Source: JAIPDZ01 sp034522175
Lineage (GTDB): Bacteria; Desulfobacterota; DSM-4660; Desulfatiglandales; Desulfatiglandaceae
Direction of reading: 5' to 3'
DNA length: 64,000 nucleotides
NCBI GenBank assembly: GCA_034522175.1
Contig: JAXHLQ010000001.1
Span: 4,092,001 to 4,156,000, forward strand
Part shown: piece by piece, positions 53,211 to 62,007 of the stretch
Layout: each line of letters starts with the position of its first letter
Numbering within the stretch: the stretch's first letter is position 1
Position numbers and translations under genes: made by a program
The notes under the pieces: model-generated
Told to the model about the DNA's origin: nothing
The model's input: only the letters and a program-made list of their open reading frames with translations
Database searches by the model: none

Positions 53211-54415
53211 AACAAAAGGCAGCGGCGGCAAAAGAGAAGCCGGGCGGCATCGGTCCCGACATCGATCTGAATGCATACGATGCGGCCCCGTCGAACCATT
53301 CCTATATGGAAGAAGCGGATCTCTGCGCCCTTCCCATGACCGACCAGCAGCAGTTGATCATGACCGGGTTGGATGTGACCAAAAAGGAGCGGGGCGGCAC
53401 CTACCTTCAAAAGGATACGGATGTGGTCCACTGCCATGCCCGGGAGGACGGGGTTGAGGTTATTCCCATCAAAAAGGCCCTGGATACGGTTCCCTGGATC
53501 GGGGATTACTACTGGAAACTGGCGAATGTGGACACCGACAAGTACACGGCTGCCGCGGAACTCGGCCTGCACGATGGTTATGTGATTCGTGCCCTTCCGG
53601 GGAGCCAGTCCATTTATCCGGTACAGGCATGCCTTTATCTTGAGAAGGAGAACATCCAGCAGAACGTACACAATATTATCATTGCGGAGGAGGATTCGGA
53701 ACTCCATATCATCACGGGATGTGCCACGGCCCCCCATATGAAAAAGGGCCTGCACGTGGGCATTTCCGAATTTTTTGTCAAGAAAAACGCCAAGCTGACG
53801 TTTACCATGATACACAACTGGGCGGAAGACATGATGGTGCGTCCCAGGTCCGTGGCTCAGGTAGCGGAAGGCGGGCTCTTTCTCAACAATTACATCTGCA
53901 TGAAGCCGGTTCGATCGCTCCAGATGTATCCCACCACATACCTGGCGGGAAAGGACGCGGTGGCGCGCTTTTACAGCATTATTGTCGGGAGCCCGGGCTC
54001 GGCGTATGATCTGGGGGGGCGGATATTCCTCAGGCATCCGGGCAACAGGGCGGAAATCGTGGCCCGTACCATCTCTAACGGCGGGGATATCATTGCGCGG
54101 GGGCACCTGATCGGGGAAGAACCGGACATAAAGGCCCACTTGGAATGCCGGGGCCTTTTGTTGAACGGGGGGCTGATTCATGCCATCCCCGAACTCGAGG
54201 GACACGTGGATGGCGTTGAGATGTCCCACGAAGCGGCGGTGGGAAAGATCGCACAGGAAGAAATTACCTACCTCATGAGTCGGGGGCTCAGCGAAGATGA
54301 GGCCACGGCCACCATTGTGCGGGGGTTTCTGAGTGTGGACATCCCCGGGCTGCCTCCTCAACTGAAAAGCGAGATCGACCGGGCCATAGAGGAGAGTGAC
54401 AAGGATATGATGTAG
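53189..54415 (+). CDS. sufB: SufB/SufD-family scaffold
   Basis: 408 residues from ATG 53189, overlapping sufC. The beta-helix core of SufB/D is visible (CLYLEKENIQQNVHNIIIAE, TMIHNWAEDMMVRP, GGRIFLRHPGNRAEIVARTI) and the C-terminal helical part ends LSEDEATATIVRGFLSVDIP. There is a single SufB/D subunit and no SufS or SufU here, the minimal SufCB (SmsCB-like) arrangement typical of anaerobes and archaea. Confidence 0.88.
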   Translation: MYNRDQLKQKAAAAKEKPGGIGPDIDLNAYDAAPSNHSYMEEADLCALPMTDQQQLIMTGLDVTKKERGGTYLQKDTDVVHCHAREDGVEVIPIKKALDTVPWIGDYYWKLANVDTDKYTAAAELGLHDGYVIRALPGSQSIYPVQACLYLEKENIQQNVHNIIIAEEDSELHIITGCATAPHMKKGLHVGISEFFVKKNAKLTFTMIHNWAEDMMVRPRSVAQVAEGGLFLNNYICMKPVRSLQMYPTTYLAGKDAVARFYSIIVGSPGSAYDLGGRIFLRHPGNRAEIVARTISNGGDIIARGHLIGEEPDIKAHLECRGLLLNGGLIHAIPELEGHVDGVEMSHEAAVGKIAQEEITYLMSRGLSEDEATATIVRGFLSVDIPGLPPQLKSEIDRAIEESDKDMM

Positions 54416-54538
54416 AGCCGCGCCTCGTGGGTTTGTCGTTCGAAAGGGAATATTCCCCATCGAAGATACTACGCCCTATTTGATGTTTTGGAGAGAGACG
54501 CGGAAATTCCAAAACACAAGCACCAAATGACAAATAAA

Positions 54539-54726
54539 CCCTAACGTTGCATAAAGCTTCGGCCCAAAAACGCTTCGCTCGCTCTATATCAGGCCATTGA
54601 GGAACGCTGGTCCATTTTCAAGACTTTACCGTATGTTGAATACGCTTTCACCCTTTCAAATGGCCCATCGTCCCTCACTGACCTAATCTAAAGCGTTTTG
54701 AACTCAAATTTTATGCAACGTTAGGG
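54539..54726. mobile_element. 188-bp MITE, copy 2
   Basis: Same length and 17-bp terminal inverted repeats as 16685-16872, about 85 per cent identical, flanked by TAAA (54535-54538, 54727-54730). The remaining part of 54416-54932 is AT-rich spacer with words like TTTGTGATTTGAATATTGTG repeated, no gene seen. Confidence 0.85.
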
Positions 54727-54932
54727 TAAATTCCAAATCTCAAGGTTCGAATGAAAGGGTCTAATCAGTCAGTGCGTGAGTCTCTCTGTCTTTTGAATTT
54801 GGAACATTGGTATTTGTGGATTATTTGTATTTTGTGATTTGAATATTGTGATTTGAAGACTACTGACTTTCGATGTGAAACCATAAACGTTGAATACCCA
54901 AATAGAGAAATACCCATGAGGAGGCCCGTATT

Positions 54933-55184
54933 ATGGATGACAAAGTCAAGATGTACACACTGAGTACCTGCAGCCACTGCAAAGCCACCAAGAAATTTCT
55001 CGATGAGTGTAACGTTGCCTATAAGTTCGAGGATGTGGATCTGCTCCAGGGTGAGGAGCGGACGGCCATATTGGAAGATGTCAAGAAACTGAATCCCCGG
55101 TGCTCTTTCCCGACCATTGTGATCGGGGACAAGGTGATTGTGGGATTCAAGGAAGCAGAGATCAAGGAGGCACTCGGGCTATGA
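54933..55184 (+). CDS. Glutaredoxin-like protein
   Basis: 83 residues with the thioredoxin fold and a CxxC active site (TLSTCSHCKATKKFLDEC) near residue 12. FPTIVIGDKVIVGFKEAEIK carries the cis-proline and GF loop of glutaredoxins. It overlaps by 4 bp (ATGA) with the next gene, a ferredoxin-thioredoxin-reductase-like protein, which should reduce it. Confidence 0.85.
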   Translation: MDDKVKMYTLSTCSHCKATKKFLDECNVAYKFEDVDLLQGEERTAILEDVKKLNPRCSFPTIVIGDKVIVGFKEAEIKEALGL

Positions 55185-55507
55185 CGGATACGGAAAAGCT
55201 CTATGAGACCCTGAAGGCGGCACAGGAACCCAAAGGCTACTTTTTTAATCATGATAAAGAACGGGTCTTTGACATGCTGGAAGCCCTTCAAACCAACCGG
55301 GAGCGATACGGCTACATGAGCTGTCCGTGCAGGCTGGCCACCGGAGACCGGGCCACGGACAAGGACATCATCTGCCCATGCGTGTACCGGGAAGCGGATG
55401 TCCAGGAATACGGGAGCTGTTACTGCAATCTCTACGTTTCCAAGGAATGGAACGAGGGCAAGGCGCCGCATGTGTATGTGCCGGAGCGAAGAGAGTCTGT
55501 TTTGTAG
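55181..55507 (+). CDS. Ferredoxin-thioredoxin reductase catalytic-type protein
   Basis: 108 residues. The [4Fe-4S] and redox-disulfide cysteines appear in the FTR-beta pattern: MSCPCRLA, IICPCVYRE and GSCYCNLY. It is coupled to the glutaredoxin-like gene. In anaerobes such pairs pass ferredoxin electrons to disulfides of target proteins. Confidence 0.85.
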   Translation: MTDTEKLYETLKAAQEPKGYFFNHDKERVFDMLEALQTNRERYGYMSCPCRLATGDRATDKDIICPCVYREADVQEYGSCYCNLYVSKEWNEGKAPHVYVPERRESVL

Positions 55508-55525
55508 GTGATGGGGATTTGAAAG

Positions 55526-56488
55526 ATGCTTGTGCTCGGATTGCAGGGGAGCCCGCGTAAAAAAGGCAATACGGAAATCCTCCTGTCCGCTTTCCTTGAG
55601 GAAGCTGCGGCAAATGGTGCGAGGACACACCCGATTCGTGTGGCCGCAAAAAAGCTTCTGCCGTGTCAGGAGTGCGGGACCTGTGAACGAAAGGGATTTT
55701 GCCCCTTGGATGATGAAATGCAAGGGATCTATCCGCTTCTCTGGGAGGCAGATGTGATTGTTGCGGCAACTCCCATTTTTTTCTATGGGGCCACGGCCCA
55801 GCTTAAGGCACTCATTGACCGGTCACAGGCGCTCTGGGCGCGTAGATACACGCTGGGACTCACGGATCCCGGTCGAAAATGGCGCAAGGGACTTCTCCTC
55901 GCTGTGGGTGCCACCAAAGGAAAAAACCTGTTCGAGGGTACCTCAATGACCGCCCAGTACTTTTTTGATGCAATGGGGGCGCGCTTTGAAGGAACTCTCG
56001 GGTACAGAAAAGTTGAAGCGGCGGGCGATATCCAACATCATCCCACTGCTTTAAACGAAGCACGAGAAAAGGTTAGAGAACTCGTTTCGCCTGGACTTGC
56101 CCGGAAAAAGGTGCTCTTCGTCTGCACCGAGAATGCCTGCCGCAGTCAGATGGCGGGCGCCTTTGCCCAGTTTCACGGCGGGGACCGGGTAGAGGCCTCC
56201 AGTGCGGGAAGTGCGCCGGCGGATGAGGTCAATCCCCTCATGAAGGACGTCATGGCCGAAAAAGGGATCGATATGGCCTACCGCCGGCCTCAAACCCTGG
56301 AAGAAGCAACAGGAAAAGGGCCTCCGGATCAGATTCTGTTGATGGGATGCGGGGATCAACGCCCGCTCTTTCCCGGTGTGCCCACCGAAGATTGGGATAT
56401 CGAAGATCCGGCCGACCAGTCCATCGATGTGATGCGTCGGGTAAGAGATGAGATTGAGGAACGGGTGATTGGCCTTTTAGATAAATAG
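55526..56488 (+). CDS. FMN reductase - low-molecular-weight phosphatase/arsenate reductase fusion
   Basis: 320 residues. Residues 1-185 are a flavodoxin-fold NAD(P)H oxidoreductase (VLGLQGSPRKKGNTEILL, LPCQECGTCERKGFCPLDDE, TPIFFYGATAQLKALIDR). Residues about 192-320 are a LMW-phosphatase/ArsC domain with the P-loop C-x5-R in FVCTENACRSQMAGA and an Asp-Pro motif in EDPADQS. The thiol-flavin combination could couple electrons to arsenate or disulfide reduction. It lies between the thioredoxin-type genes and FprA. The fusion is unusual. Confidence 0.8.
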   Translation: MLVLGLQGSPRKKGNTEILLSAFLEEAAANGARTHPIRVAAKKLLPCQECGTCERKGFCPLDDEMQGIYPLLWEADVIVAATPIFFYGATAQLKALIDRSQALWARRYTLGLTDPGRKWRKGLLLAVGATKGKNLFEGTSMTAQYFFDAMGARFEGTLGYRKVEAAGDIQHHPTALNEAREKVRELVSPGLARKKVLFVCTENACRSQMAGAFAQFHGGDRVEASSAGSAPADEVNPLMKDVMAEKGIDMAYRRPQTLEEATGKGPPDQILLMGCGDQRPLFPGVPTEDWDIEDPADQSIDVMRRVRDEIEERVIGLLDK

Positions 56489-56513
56489 GCTTTATACAAG
56501 GAAGGAGTCAGAT

Positions 56514-57698
56514 ATGAAACCGGTTGAACTGGCAAAGGATATTTACTGGGTGGGGGCGATTGACTGGAACATCAGAGATTTTCATGGGTATTCCACCTAT
56601 CAGGGATCGACCTACAACGCCTATCTCATCATGGATGAGAAGATCACGCTCATCGATACGGTGAAACGACCGTTCGCCGATGAGTTGATTGACAACATCA
56701 GCACCATTGTCGACCCCAAAAAGATCGATTATGTGATCAGCAATCACACGGAAATGGATCACTCCGGCGGATTGCCGCGGATCATGCATAAAGTGGGTGA
56801 GGACAAACCCTTATATTGCTCCAAAGTGGGTCACAAAAATCTCTCCAAGCATTTTCCTCAGAAATGGAACTACCAGCCGGTGGAAAACGGCGGGGAGCTG
56901 AACCTCGGCAAGCGGACCCTTACCTTTCTCGAGACCCGGATGCTTCACTGGCCGGACAGCATGTTCTCTTATGCAAAAGAGGATCAGATCCTCTTTTCCA
57001 GCGATGCATTCGGGCAGCATTATGCGGGGCTGGAACGATTTGATGATGAGGTGGGGGACGCGATCATGTCCCATGTCCGGAAATATTTCGCCAATATCCT
57101 CCTCCTTTACGCACCCCTGGTGCTCAAGCTGGTGGACCAGGTGACGGAAATGGGCCTGAAAATAAAGATGATCTGCCCGGACCACGGCATCATCTGGCGA
57201 AAAGATCCCTCTAAGATCATCAATGCCTATGTAAAATGGAGTCAGCAGACCCCCAGGCGGAAGGCCCTCGTCATCTATGATTCCATGTGGCACAGCACCG
57301 AAGCCATGGCAAAAGCCATTGTGGAGGCGCTGGGGGCCGAAGGGGTGGACGCCAGAAAGTATCACCTGAGGGCCGATCACCGGAGTGACGTGATCACCGA
57401 AGTCCTGGACGCGGGGGCGATTGTCGTGGGGTCTCCGACGCTCAATAACGGGCTCTTCCCAACGGTGAGCGATTTTTTGACCTACATGAAGGGATTGAAG
57501 CCACAGAACAAGGTGGCCGCCGCTTTCGGTTCCTACGGGTGGAGTGGTGAAGCGGTCAAATTGATCAACAGTGAACTCGAAGCAATGAAATTCGATGTGG
57601 TGGATCCGGGCGTGAGGGTGCAGTATGTGCCCGATGAAGAGGGCCTGGATCAGTGCACGGCCCTGGCCAAAAAGATCGCCGAGGCACTTCCGGAGTGA
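56514..57698 (+). CDS. fprA: FprA-type flavodiiron protein (oxygen/NO reductase)
   Basis: 394 residues. The metallo-beta-lactamase domain carries the di-iron ligands (SNHTEMDHSGGL with H-x-E-x-D, LHWPDSMF, SSDAFGQH and CPDHGIIW). A flavodoxin domain follows (VIYDSMWHSTEAMAKAIVEA, GSPTLNNGLFPTV, GSYGWSGEAVK). It reduces oxygen to water with rubredoxin electrons. It is an essential part of the oxygen-defence set here. Confidence 0.9.
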   Translation: MKPVELAKDIYWVGAIDWNIRDFHGYSTYQGSTYNAYLIMDEKITLIDTVKRPFADELIDNISTIVDPKKIDYVISNHTEMDHSGGLPRIMHKVGEDKPLYCSKVGHKNLSKHFPQKWNYQPVENGGELNLGKRTLTFLETRMLHWPDSMFSYAKEDQILFSSDAFGQHYAGLERFDDEVGDAIMSHVRKYFANILLLYAPLVLKLVDQVTEMGLKIKMICPDHGIIWRKDPSKIINAYVKWSQQTPRRKALVIYDSMWHSTEAMAKAIVEALGAEGVDARKYHLRADHRSDVITEVLDAGAIVVGSPTLNNGLFPTVSDFLTYMKGLKPQNKVAAAFGSYGWSGEAVKLINSELEAMKFDVVDPGVRVQYVPDEEGLDQCTALAKKIAEALPE

Positions 57699-57752
57699 TG
57701 CGGGCAAGCACCGGGGGGCCGTTTCCCATATCAAGGGCTTGCCAACAATAAA

Positions 57753-57953
57753 ATGAAGAGCGTCCCGGTCATCGATTTGAGTGCGTGCTCATCTTGTGAA
57801 TCGTGCATCAGCCTCTGCCCCGATGTGTTTTACCTGAACGAAGAGACCGGGGTCATGGAGACGGCGGAAATAGACGAATACCCGGAAGAAGACGTCCAGT
57901 CCGCCATCAGTTGCTGCCCGAAGGACTGTATCCGCTGGGAGGCCGTGAATTGA
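57753..57953 (+). CDS. 4Fe-4S ferredoxin
   Basis: 66 residues. One cluster is bound by CSSCESCISLCP with the last cysteine in SCCPKDCIRWE. The acidic middle (ETAEIDEYPEEDVQ) fits single-cluster ferredoxins. Its TGA overlaps the TTG start of the next gene. Confidence 0.85.
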   Translation: MKSVPVIDLSACSSCESCISLCPDVFYLNEETGVMETAEIDEYPEEDVQSAISCCPKDCIRWEAVN

Positions 57954-58627
57954 GTCGGGGGGAGCTGAAAGCCCGGGTACAACGGCTCCTGAGTGCTCAG
58001 GATTTTGACGAGGCTGTTTTGCAGCTTCAGGAGATGCCGGGACAGAAGGTCGTCAATTTGCTTTTTCCCCTCCTTTATGCCGGCGATGAGCGATTGAAAA
58101 TGCGTGCGGTTCGGGCCATGGGTGCGGTGGTGGCACGCCTTGCGGACGAAAATATGGAGGCGGCCCGGGTCATCATCAGACGCTTCATGTGGAATTTGAA
58201 CGATGAATCAGGCGGGATCGGCTGGGGATCGGCAGAGGCCATGGGCGAGATCCTGGCTCAGCACGAGGGGCTCGCGCAGGAATATGCACCCATTCTCCTC
58301 TCCTATGCGCGTAAAGACGGCAACTTTCAGGAACACGAAATGATGCAGCGGGGGGTGCTATGGGGAATGGGGCGACTGGCGCAGGTAAAGCCTGAAATGG
58401 TCAAGGATGCGGTGCCCTATATGGCGCCGTTTCTCGAATCGCCCGATCCCCTGGTCCGGGGTCATGCCGTCTGGGTGATTGGCATGACGGTGCCCGGGGC
58501 ATACAGGGATGATCTCAAGTCGCTTCTGACGGATGACACGGAGATTCAGATCTGGATGGATCAAAAACCCATCACGCGCCGGATAAGCGATTTGGCAGAA
58601 GAGGCCGTGGGGCTTGCTGAAACCTGA
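57950..58627 (+). CDS. DVU0298-like HEAT-repeat protein
   Basis: 225 residues from TTG 57950, overlapping the ferredoxin stop (TTGA). The helical repeats (LLFPLLYAGDERLKMRAVRA, GWGSAEAMGEILAQHEGLAQ, MMQRGVLWGMGRLAQVKPEM) are the HEAT-like pattern of the DVU0298 family, found next to ferredoxins in sulfate reducers. Likely a protein-interaction or assembly factor; function is unknown. Confidence 0.75.
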   Translation: MSRGELKARVQRLLSAQDFDEAVLQLQEMPGQKVVNLLFPLLYAGDERLKMRAVRAMGAVVARLADENMEAARVIIRRFMWNLNDESGGIGWGSAEAMGEILAQHEGLAQEYAPILLSYARKDGNFQEHEMMQRGVLWGMGRLAQVKPEMVKDAVPYMAPFLESPDPLVRGHAVWVIGMTVPGAYRDDLKSLLTDDTEIQIWMDQKPITRRISDLAEEAVGLAET

Positions 58628-58674
58628 AACCCGACACCTGTCGAAGATCCCGACTTCAGCGGGAAAACCTGCTA

Positions 58675-58735
58675 TCCAATCGCCAATCAACAATCGCCAA
58701 TCAACAATCAACAATCACCAATCAACAATCCTTAG
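58675..58735. repeat. Tandem CAATC-word repeat
   Basis: Short words CCAATCAACAATCG and variants are repeated five or six times (AATCGCCAATC, AACAATCACCAATC). A related block GCCAATCGCCAATC occurs at 61957-61983. It is microsatellite-like, with no coding role. Confidence 0.7.
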
Positions 58736-59187
58736 TCTCCCATCTCCGCCATATGGTCGTCGTAGATGGTCTCCAATTTCAGCTTGTGTTTCGATTCTTC
58801 CTGGGCCAGGATATCAAATAATTTCTTGTGTTCCTGAAGGGTGGCCTGCCTGGAAAAATCCGAGTAGAACTTGAACGCCTTTTCTTCCCGTTTCATGGCC
58901 AGTTTCAGGATGTCCTCATAGGTCATCCCCGGTTCGTATTCCAGATCCACGAGATAATCGCTCCGTTTCAAATCCGGAATCTTCTCCACGGTGTAATGGT
59001 CGATGTTTTCCTGGGAAAATCCTTTGAGCATGGCCTGGTGTTTCCGCTCCTCTGCGGCAAAGGATTGAAACACCTCTTTGACACCGGAAAATTTCTCCCT
59101 TTGGCTGGCCTCCTCGTAGAACCGGGCCGCTTCCTTTTCCTTGCCGATGGCGTACTCCATTATTTCTTCAAAAGACTCAAACTTCAT
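58732..59187 (-). CDS. Ferritin/rubrerythrin-like di-iron protein
   Basis: 151 residues on the minus strand. Two EExxH-type sites are visible: YAIGKEKEAARFYEEASQRE, FAAEERKHQAMLKGF, LAMKREEKAFKFYSDFS and LAQEESKHKLKLE. There is no rubredoxin domain. It is of the erythrin/ferritin-like family that handles iron or peroxide. Confidence 0.8.
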   Translation of the reverse strand: MKFESFEEIMEYAIGKEKEAARFYEEASQREKFSGVKEVFQSFAAEERKHQAMLKGFSQENIDHYTVEKIPDLKRSDYLVDLEYEPGMTYEDILKLAMKREEKAFKFYSDFSRQATLQEHKKLFDILAQEESKHKLKLETIYDDHMAEMGD

Positions 59188-59304
59188 GGTATCTCCTCCA
59201 ATTTAGATTTGACTGCAAATATTTGAACCTCTATAGTAGGCAAAACCGGTTGATATGTCAAAACAAACTTCAAAAAGAAGACATGTATGAGGGAGGTTGG
59301 GTGA

Positions 59305-61275
59305 ATGGGTAGTATGGAAGAGCAATATGATGCGCATTTGAGCGAATACCGGAAAATCGCCTATGTCAGCGGAATGGACGCATACCGGAAGATGTATGAC
59401 CGTTCCATAAACGACCCGGAGGGGTTCTGGGCTGAGCAGGCGGAAAAATACCTCACCTGGGAGAAACCTTGGGATGCTGTTTTGAAAGCGGACCCGAAGG
59501 ATGCGCGGTTCAGGTGGTTCGAGGGGGGCGTGTTAAACGCGTCCTATAACTGTCTCGACCGGCATCTGAACACCCTCAAAGACAAGGTGGCCTTTTACTG
59601 GGAGGGAGATGACCCTACCCATCGTCGGGTCCTGACCTATGGTGATCTCTACGACCAGGTGAACCGGGTCGCGGCTGTGCTCAAGTCCCTCGGTGTCAAC
59701 AAGGGGGATCGGGTGATCATCTATCTTCCCATGATCCCGCAGCTGCCGATCTGTATGCTGGCCTGTGCCCGGATCGGAGCGGTGCACAGTGTGGTCTTTG
59801 CCGGGTTCAGCGCGGAAGCCCTTGCCAATCGTATCGAAAATTGCGGGGCCAAGGTGGTCATCACATCGGACGGCAGTTTCAGGGCCGGCAAGACAATCCC
59901 CATCAAAAAGACCGTGGATGAGGCCGTATCCCAAACCCCGGAGGTGGAAAAGGTGCTGGTTTTCGACCATGCGGGTCTAAGGCCGTCTCCCGATCAAAAA
60001 CCGGGTCAAAAGGAAGTGTGGTTTCACGATGCAGCGGGTCAGATCGAGACCCCAACGCATGTAGCGCCCGAACCCATGGGTGCGGAAGACCCCCTCTTTA
60101 TCCTTTACACCAGCGGGAGCACGGGAAAACCCAAAGGCGTGGTCCACACGCACGGCGGTTATCTAATATTTGCGGCCATGACCACTCAACTGGTATTCGA
60201 TCTGAAATCCGAAGAGATTTTGTGGTGCACGGCCGACATCGGATGGGTGACGGGGCATACCTATGCGGTGTACGGCCCCCTTACCAATGGGAATACCGGG
60301 GTGTTGTTTGAAGGGGTCCCCAGTTATCCGGCCTACGATCGGTTCTGGGAAATCGTGGACCGGTACCAGGTGAATAAGTTCTACACCGCCCCCACGGTGA
60401 TTCGGGCCATGGCCAAGGAAGGCGAGGCCATGGTGAAAAAGCACGACATCTCCTCTCTCAAGCTCTTGGGAAGTGTGGGAGAACCCATCAATCCCGAGGC
60501 GTGGCGGTGGTATTACCATTATGTCGGGCGGGACTGGTGTCCCATTATGGATACCTGGTGGCAGACCGAGACCGGGGGGCATATGCTCACGCCTTTGCCG
60601 GGGGTGGCCCCCATCAAACCGGGATCTTGCGCCTTCCCCTTCTTCGGGGTGGACCCGGTGATTCTGGATCCCAACACCGGCCGGGAAGCCCGGTATCCCG
60701 AGCAGGAGGGTGTCTTATGCATCCGGAAGCCGTGGCCGGGAATGGCCCGGACCATTTACGGGGATCATGAACGGTTCAAGGAGACCTATTTCAGCCAGGC
60801 GCCGGGCATGTATTTTACCGGGGACGGGGCCAAAAGGGACGAAGACGGGTATTACTGGATCACGGGCAGGATCGACGATGTGATCAACGTATCCGGGCAT
60901 CGAATGGGAACCGCAGAGGTCGAATCGGCCCTGGTCCTGCACGATGAGGTGGCCGAGGCCGCCGTGGTGGGTTTTCCACACCCCATGAAAGGGCAGGGGA
61001 TTTATGCCTTTGTGACCCCGAATACGGGGGTTGAACGGTCGGATGCATTCAAAAAGGAACTGGTCCAACTGGTTCGCTCGGAGATTGGTCCCATTGCCAC
61101 CATCGATCAGATCCAGTGGGCGGATGCCCTCCCTAAAACCCGCAGCGGAAAAATCCTGAGGCGGCTGTTGCACAAGATCGCCGCGGGGAATGTGGATGAT
61201 TTGGGAGACACCTCCACCATTGCCGATCCCCAGGTCCTGGAACAGCTCATACAGGAGCGCTTGAAGATGGGGTAA
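59305..61275 (+). CDS. acs: Acetyl-CoA synthetase (AMP-forming)
   Basis: 656 residues, the normal Acs length. The P-loop-like YTSGSTGKPKGVVHTHGGY is near residue 269, WWQTETGGHM carries the acetate-pocket Trp, and the C-terminal acylation-site lysine is in PKTRSGKILRR. AMP-forming activation of acetate in the cytosol. GGGAGG lies upstream of ATG 59305. It stands beside genes typical for acetate metabolism: a GNAT (a possible acetyl-lysine regulator) and an HDAC-type hydrolase. Confidence 0.92.
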   Translation: MGSMEEQYDAHLSEYRKIAYVSGMDAYRKMYDRSINDPEGFWAEQAEKYLTWEKPWDAVLKADPKDARFRWFEGGVLNASYNCLDRHLNTLKDKVAFYWEGDDPTHRRVLTYGDLYDQVNRVAAVLKSLGVNKGDRVIIYLPMIPQLPICMLACARIGAVHSVVFAGFSAEALANRIENCGAKVVITSDGSFRAGKTIPIKKTVDEAVSQTPEVEKVLVFDHAGLRPSPDQKPGQKEVWFHDAAGQIETPTHVAPEPMGAEDPLFILYTSGSTGKPKGVVHTHGGYLIFAAMTTQLVFDLKSEEILWCTADIGWVTGHTYAVYGPLTNGNTGVLFEGVPSYPAYDRFWEIVDRYQVNKFYTAPTVIRAMAKEGEAMVKKHDISSLKLLGSVGEPINPEAWRWYYHYVGRDWCPIMDTWWQTETGGHMLTPLPGVAPIKPGSCAFPFFGVDPVILDPNTGREARYPEQEGVLCIRKPWPGMARTIYGDHERFKETYFSQAPGMYFTGDGAKRDEDGYYWITGRIDDVINVSGHRMGTAEVESALVLHDEVAEAAVVGFPHPMKGQGIYAFVTPNTGVERSDAFKKELVQLVRSEIGPIATIDQIQWADALPKTRSGKILRRLLHKIAAGNVDDLGDTSTIADPQVLEQLIQERLKMG

Positions 61276-61432
61276 ACGGATTCCTGTTTTATGGTTTGAA
61301 GGGATGAACGCGGGCCGGCTGATGGCGCATTTGTCCAAAAACACGAATGGAAGAGAGCGAGAAACAACCCTGAATCCCGCTTCAGCGGGAAACCTTTGAA
61401 CCCGTGAACCGTTACGAAAAAGATATCCGTGC

Positions 61433-61933
61433 GTGGACAAAAAGGGATGCGCCTTTGAAGTGGGATCGTGCGGGGAGGGAGATCTCTCCTGCCTCATAGA
61501 GATGTATGACGGCTTCGCACCCATGCCCGCGTCCCATGGGCTACCGCCGCAAGACCCGCACGCGCGCCTGGCGTGGGTGAAAGGGATGGTCTCATCCGGG
61601 GAGGGGTTTGCGGCCTTTTTTGAAAACCGTGTCATCGGTCATGCGGTTCTGATGCCATCGCCCTCAGGGGAGACAGGCGAATTTGTCATCTTTGTGGACC
61701 GGGTGTACAGGGGTCGTGGCATCGGAAGCGCCCTGACCCGGAATGTGCTCAAACGGACTGAGTCGCTGGGGATGAAATCGTTGTGGTTGACTGTAGAGGC
61801 CTATAATTTCAGGGCCATCAATCTCTATAAGAAGTTCGGATTTACCTTTTGCAGTGGGATCGAGTGCGAAAGGACCATGAAACTGGATCTGCAGGAAAAG
61901 ACAAACGCTGAACATTCGAAACCTGACATCTGA
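61433..61933 (+). CDS. GNAT acetyltransferase
   Basis: 166 residues from GTG 61433 (ATG 61502 is an alternative). The acetyl-CoA loop RGRGIGSALTRNVLKRTESL and the last strand AYNFRAINLYKKFGFTF are diagnostic. It lies between acs and an HDAC-like deacetylase. Control of Acs by acetylation and deacetylation is known in other bacteria, so a pair of that kind is a reasonable guess. Confidence 0.75.
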   Translation: MDKKGCAFEVGSCGEGDLSCLIEMYDGFAPMPASHGLPPQDPHARLAWVKGMVSSGEGFAAFFENRVIGHAVLMPSPSGETGEFVIFVDRVYRGRGIGSALTRNVLKRTESLGMKSLWLTVEAYNFRAINLYKKFGFTFCSGIECERTMKLDLQEKTNAEHSKPDI

Positions 61934-62007
61934 CACCTTGTAAGCCAAACACATTGCCAATCGCCAATCGCCAATCGCCAATCAAAAATCCAACCCCCGC
62001 TGTTGCA

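Noticed and set aside
53171..54460. Long minus-strand ORF of 429 residues opposite sufB
   Set aside because: A GC-driven shadow of the sufB frame; the plus-strand product is clearly SufB/D.
58675..58735. Possible CRISPR array
   Set aside because: Repeat words are only 7-14 bp, adjacent and without unique spacers; no cas genes are nearby.
61954..62007. Upstream extension of the HDAC-like frame
   Set aside because: It consists of the CAATCGC repeat translated as a low-complexity peptide; homology begins only near 62008.
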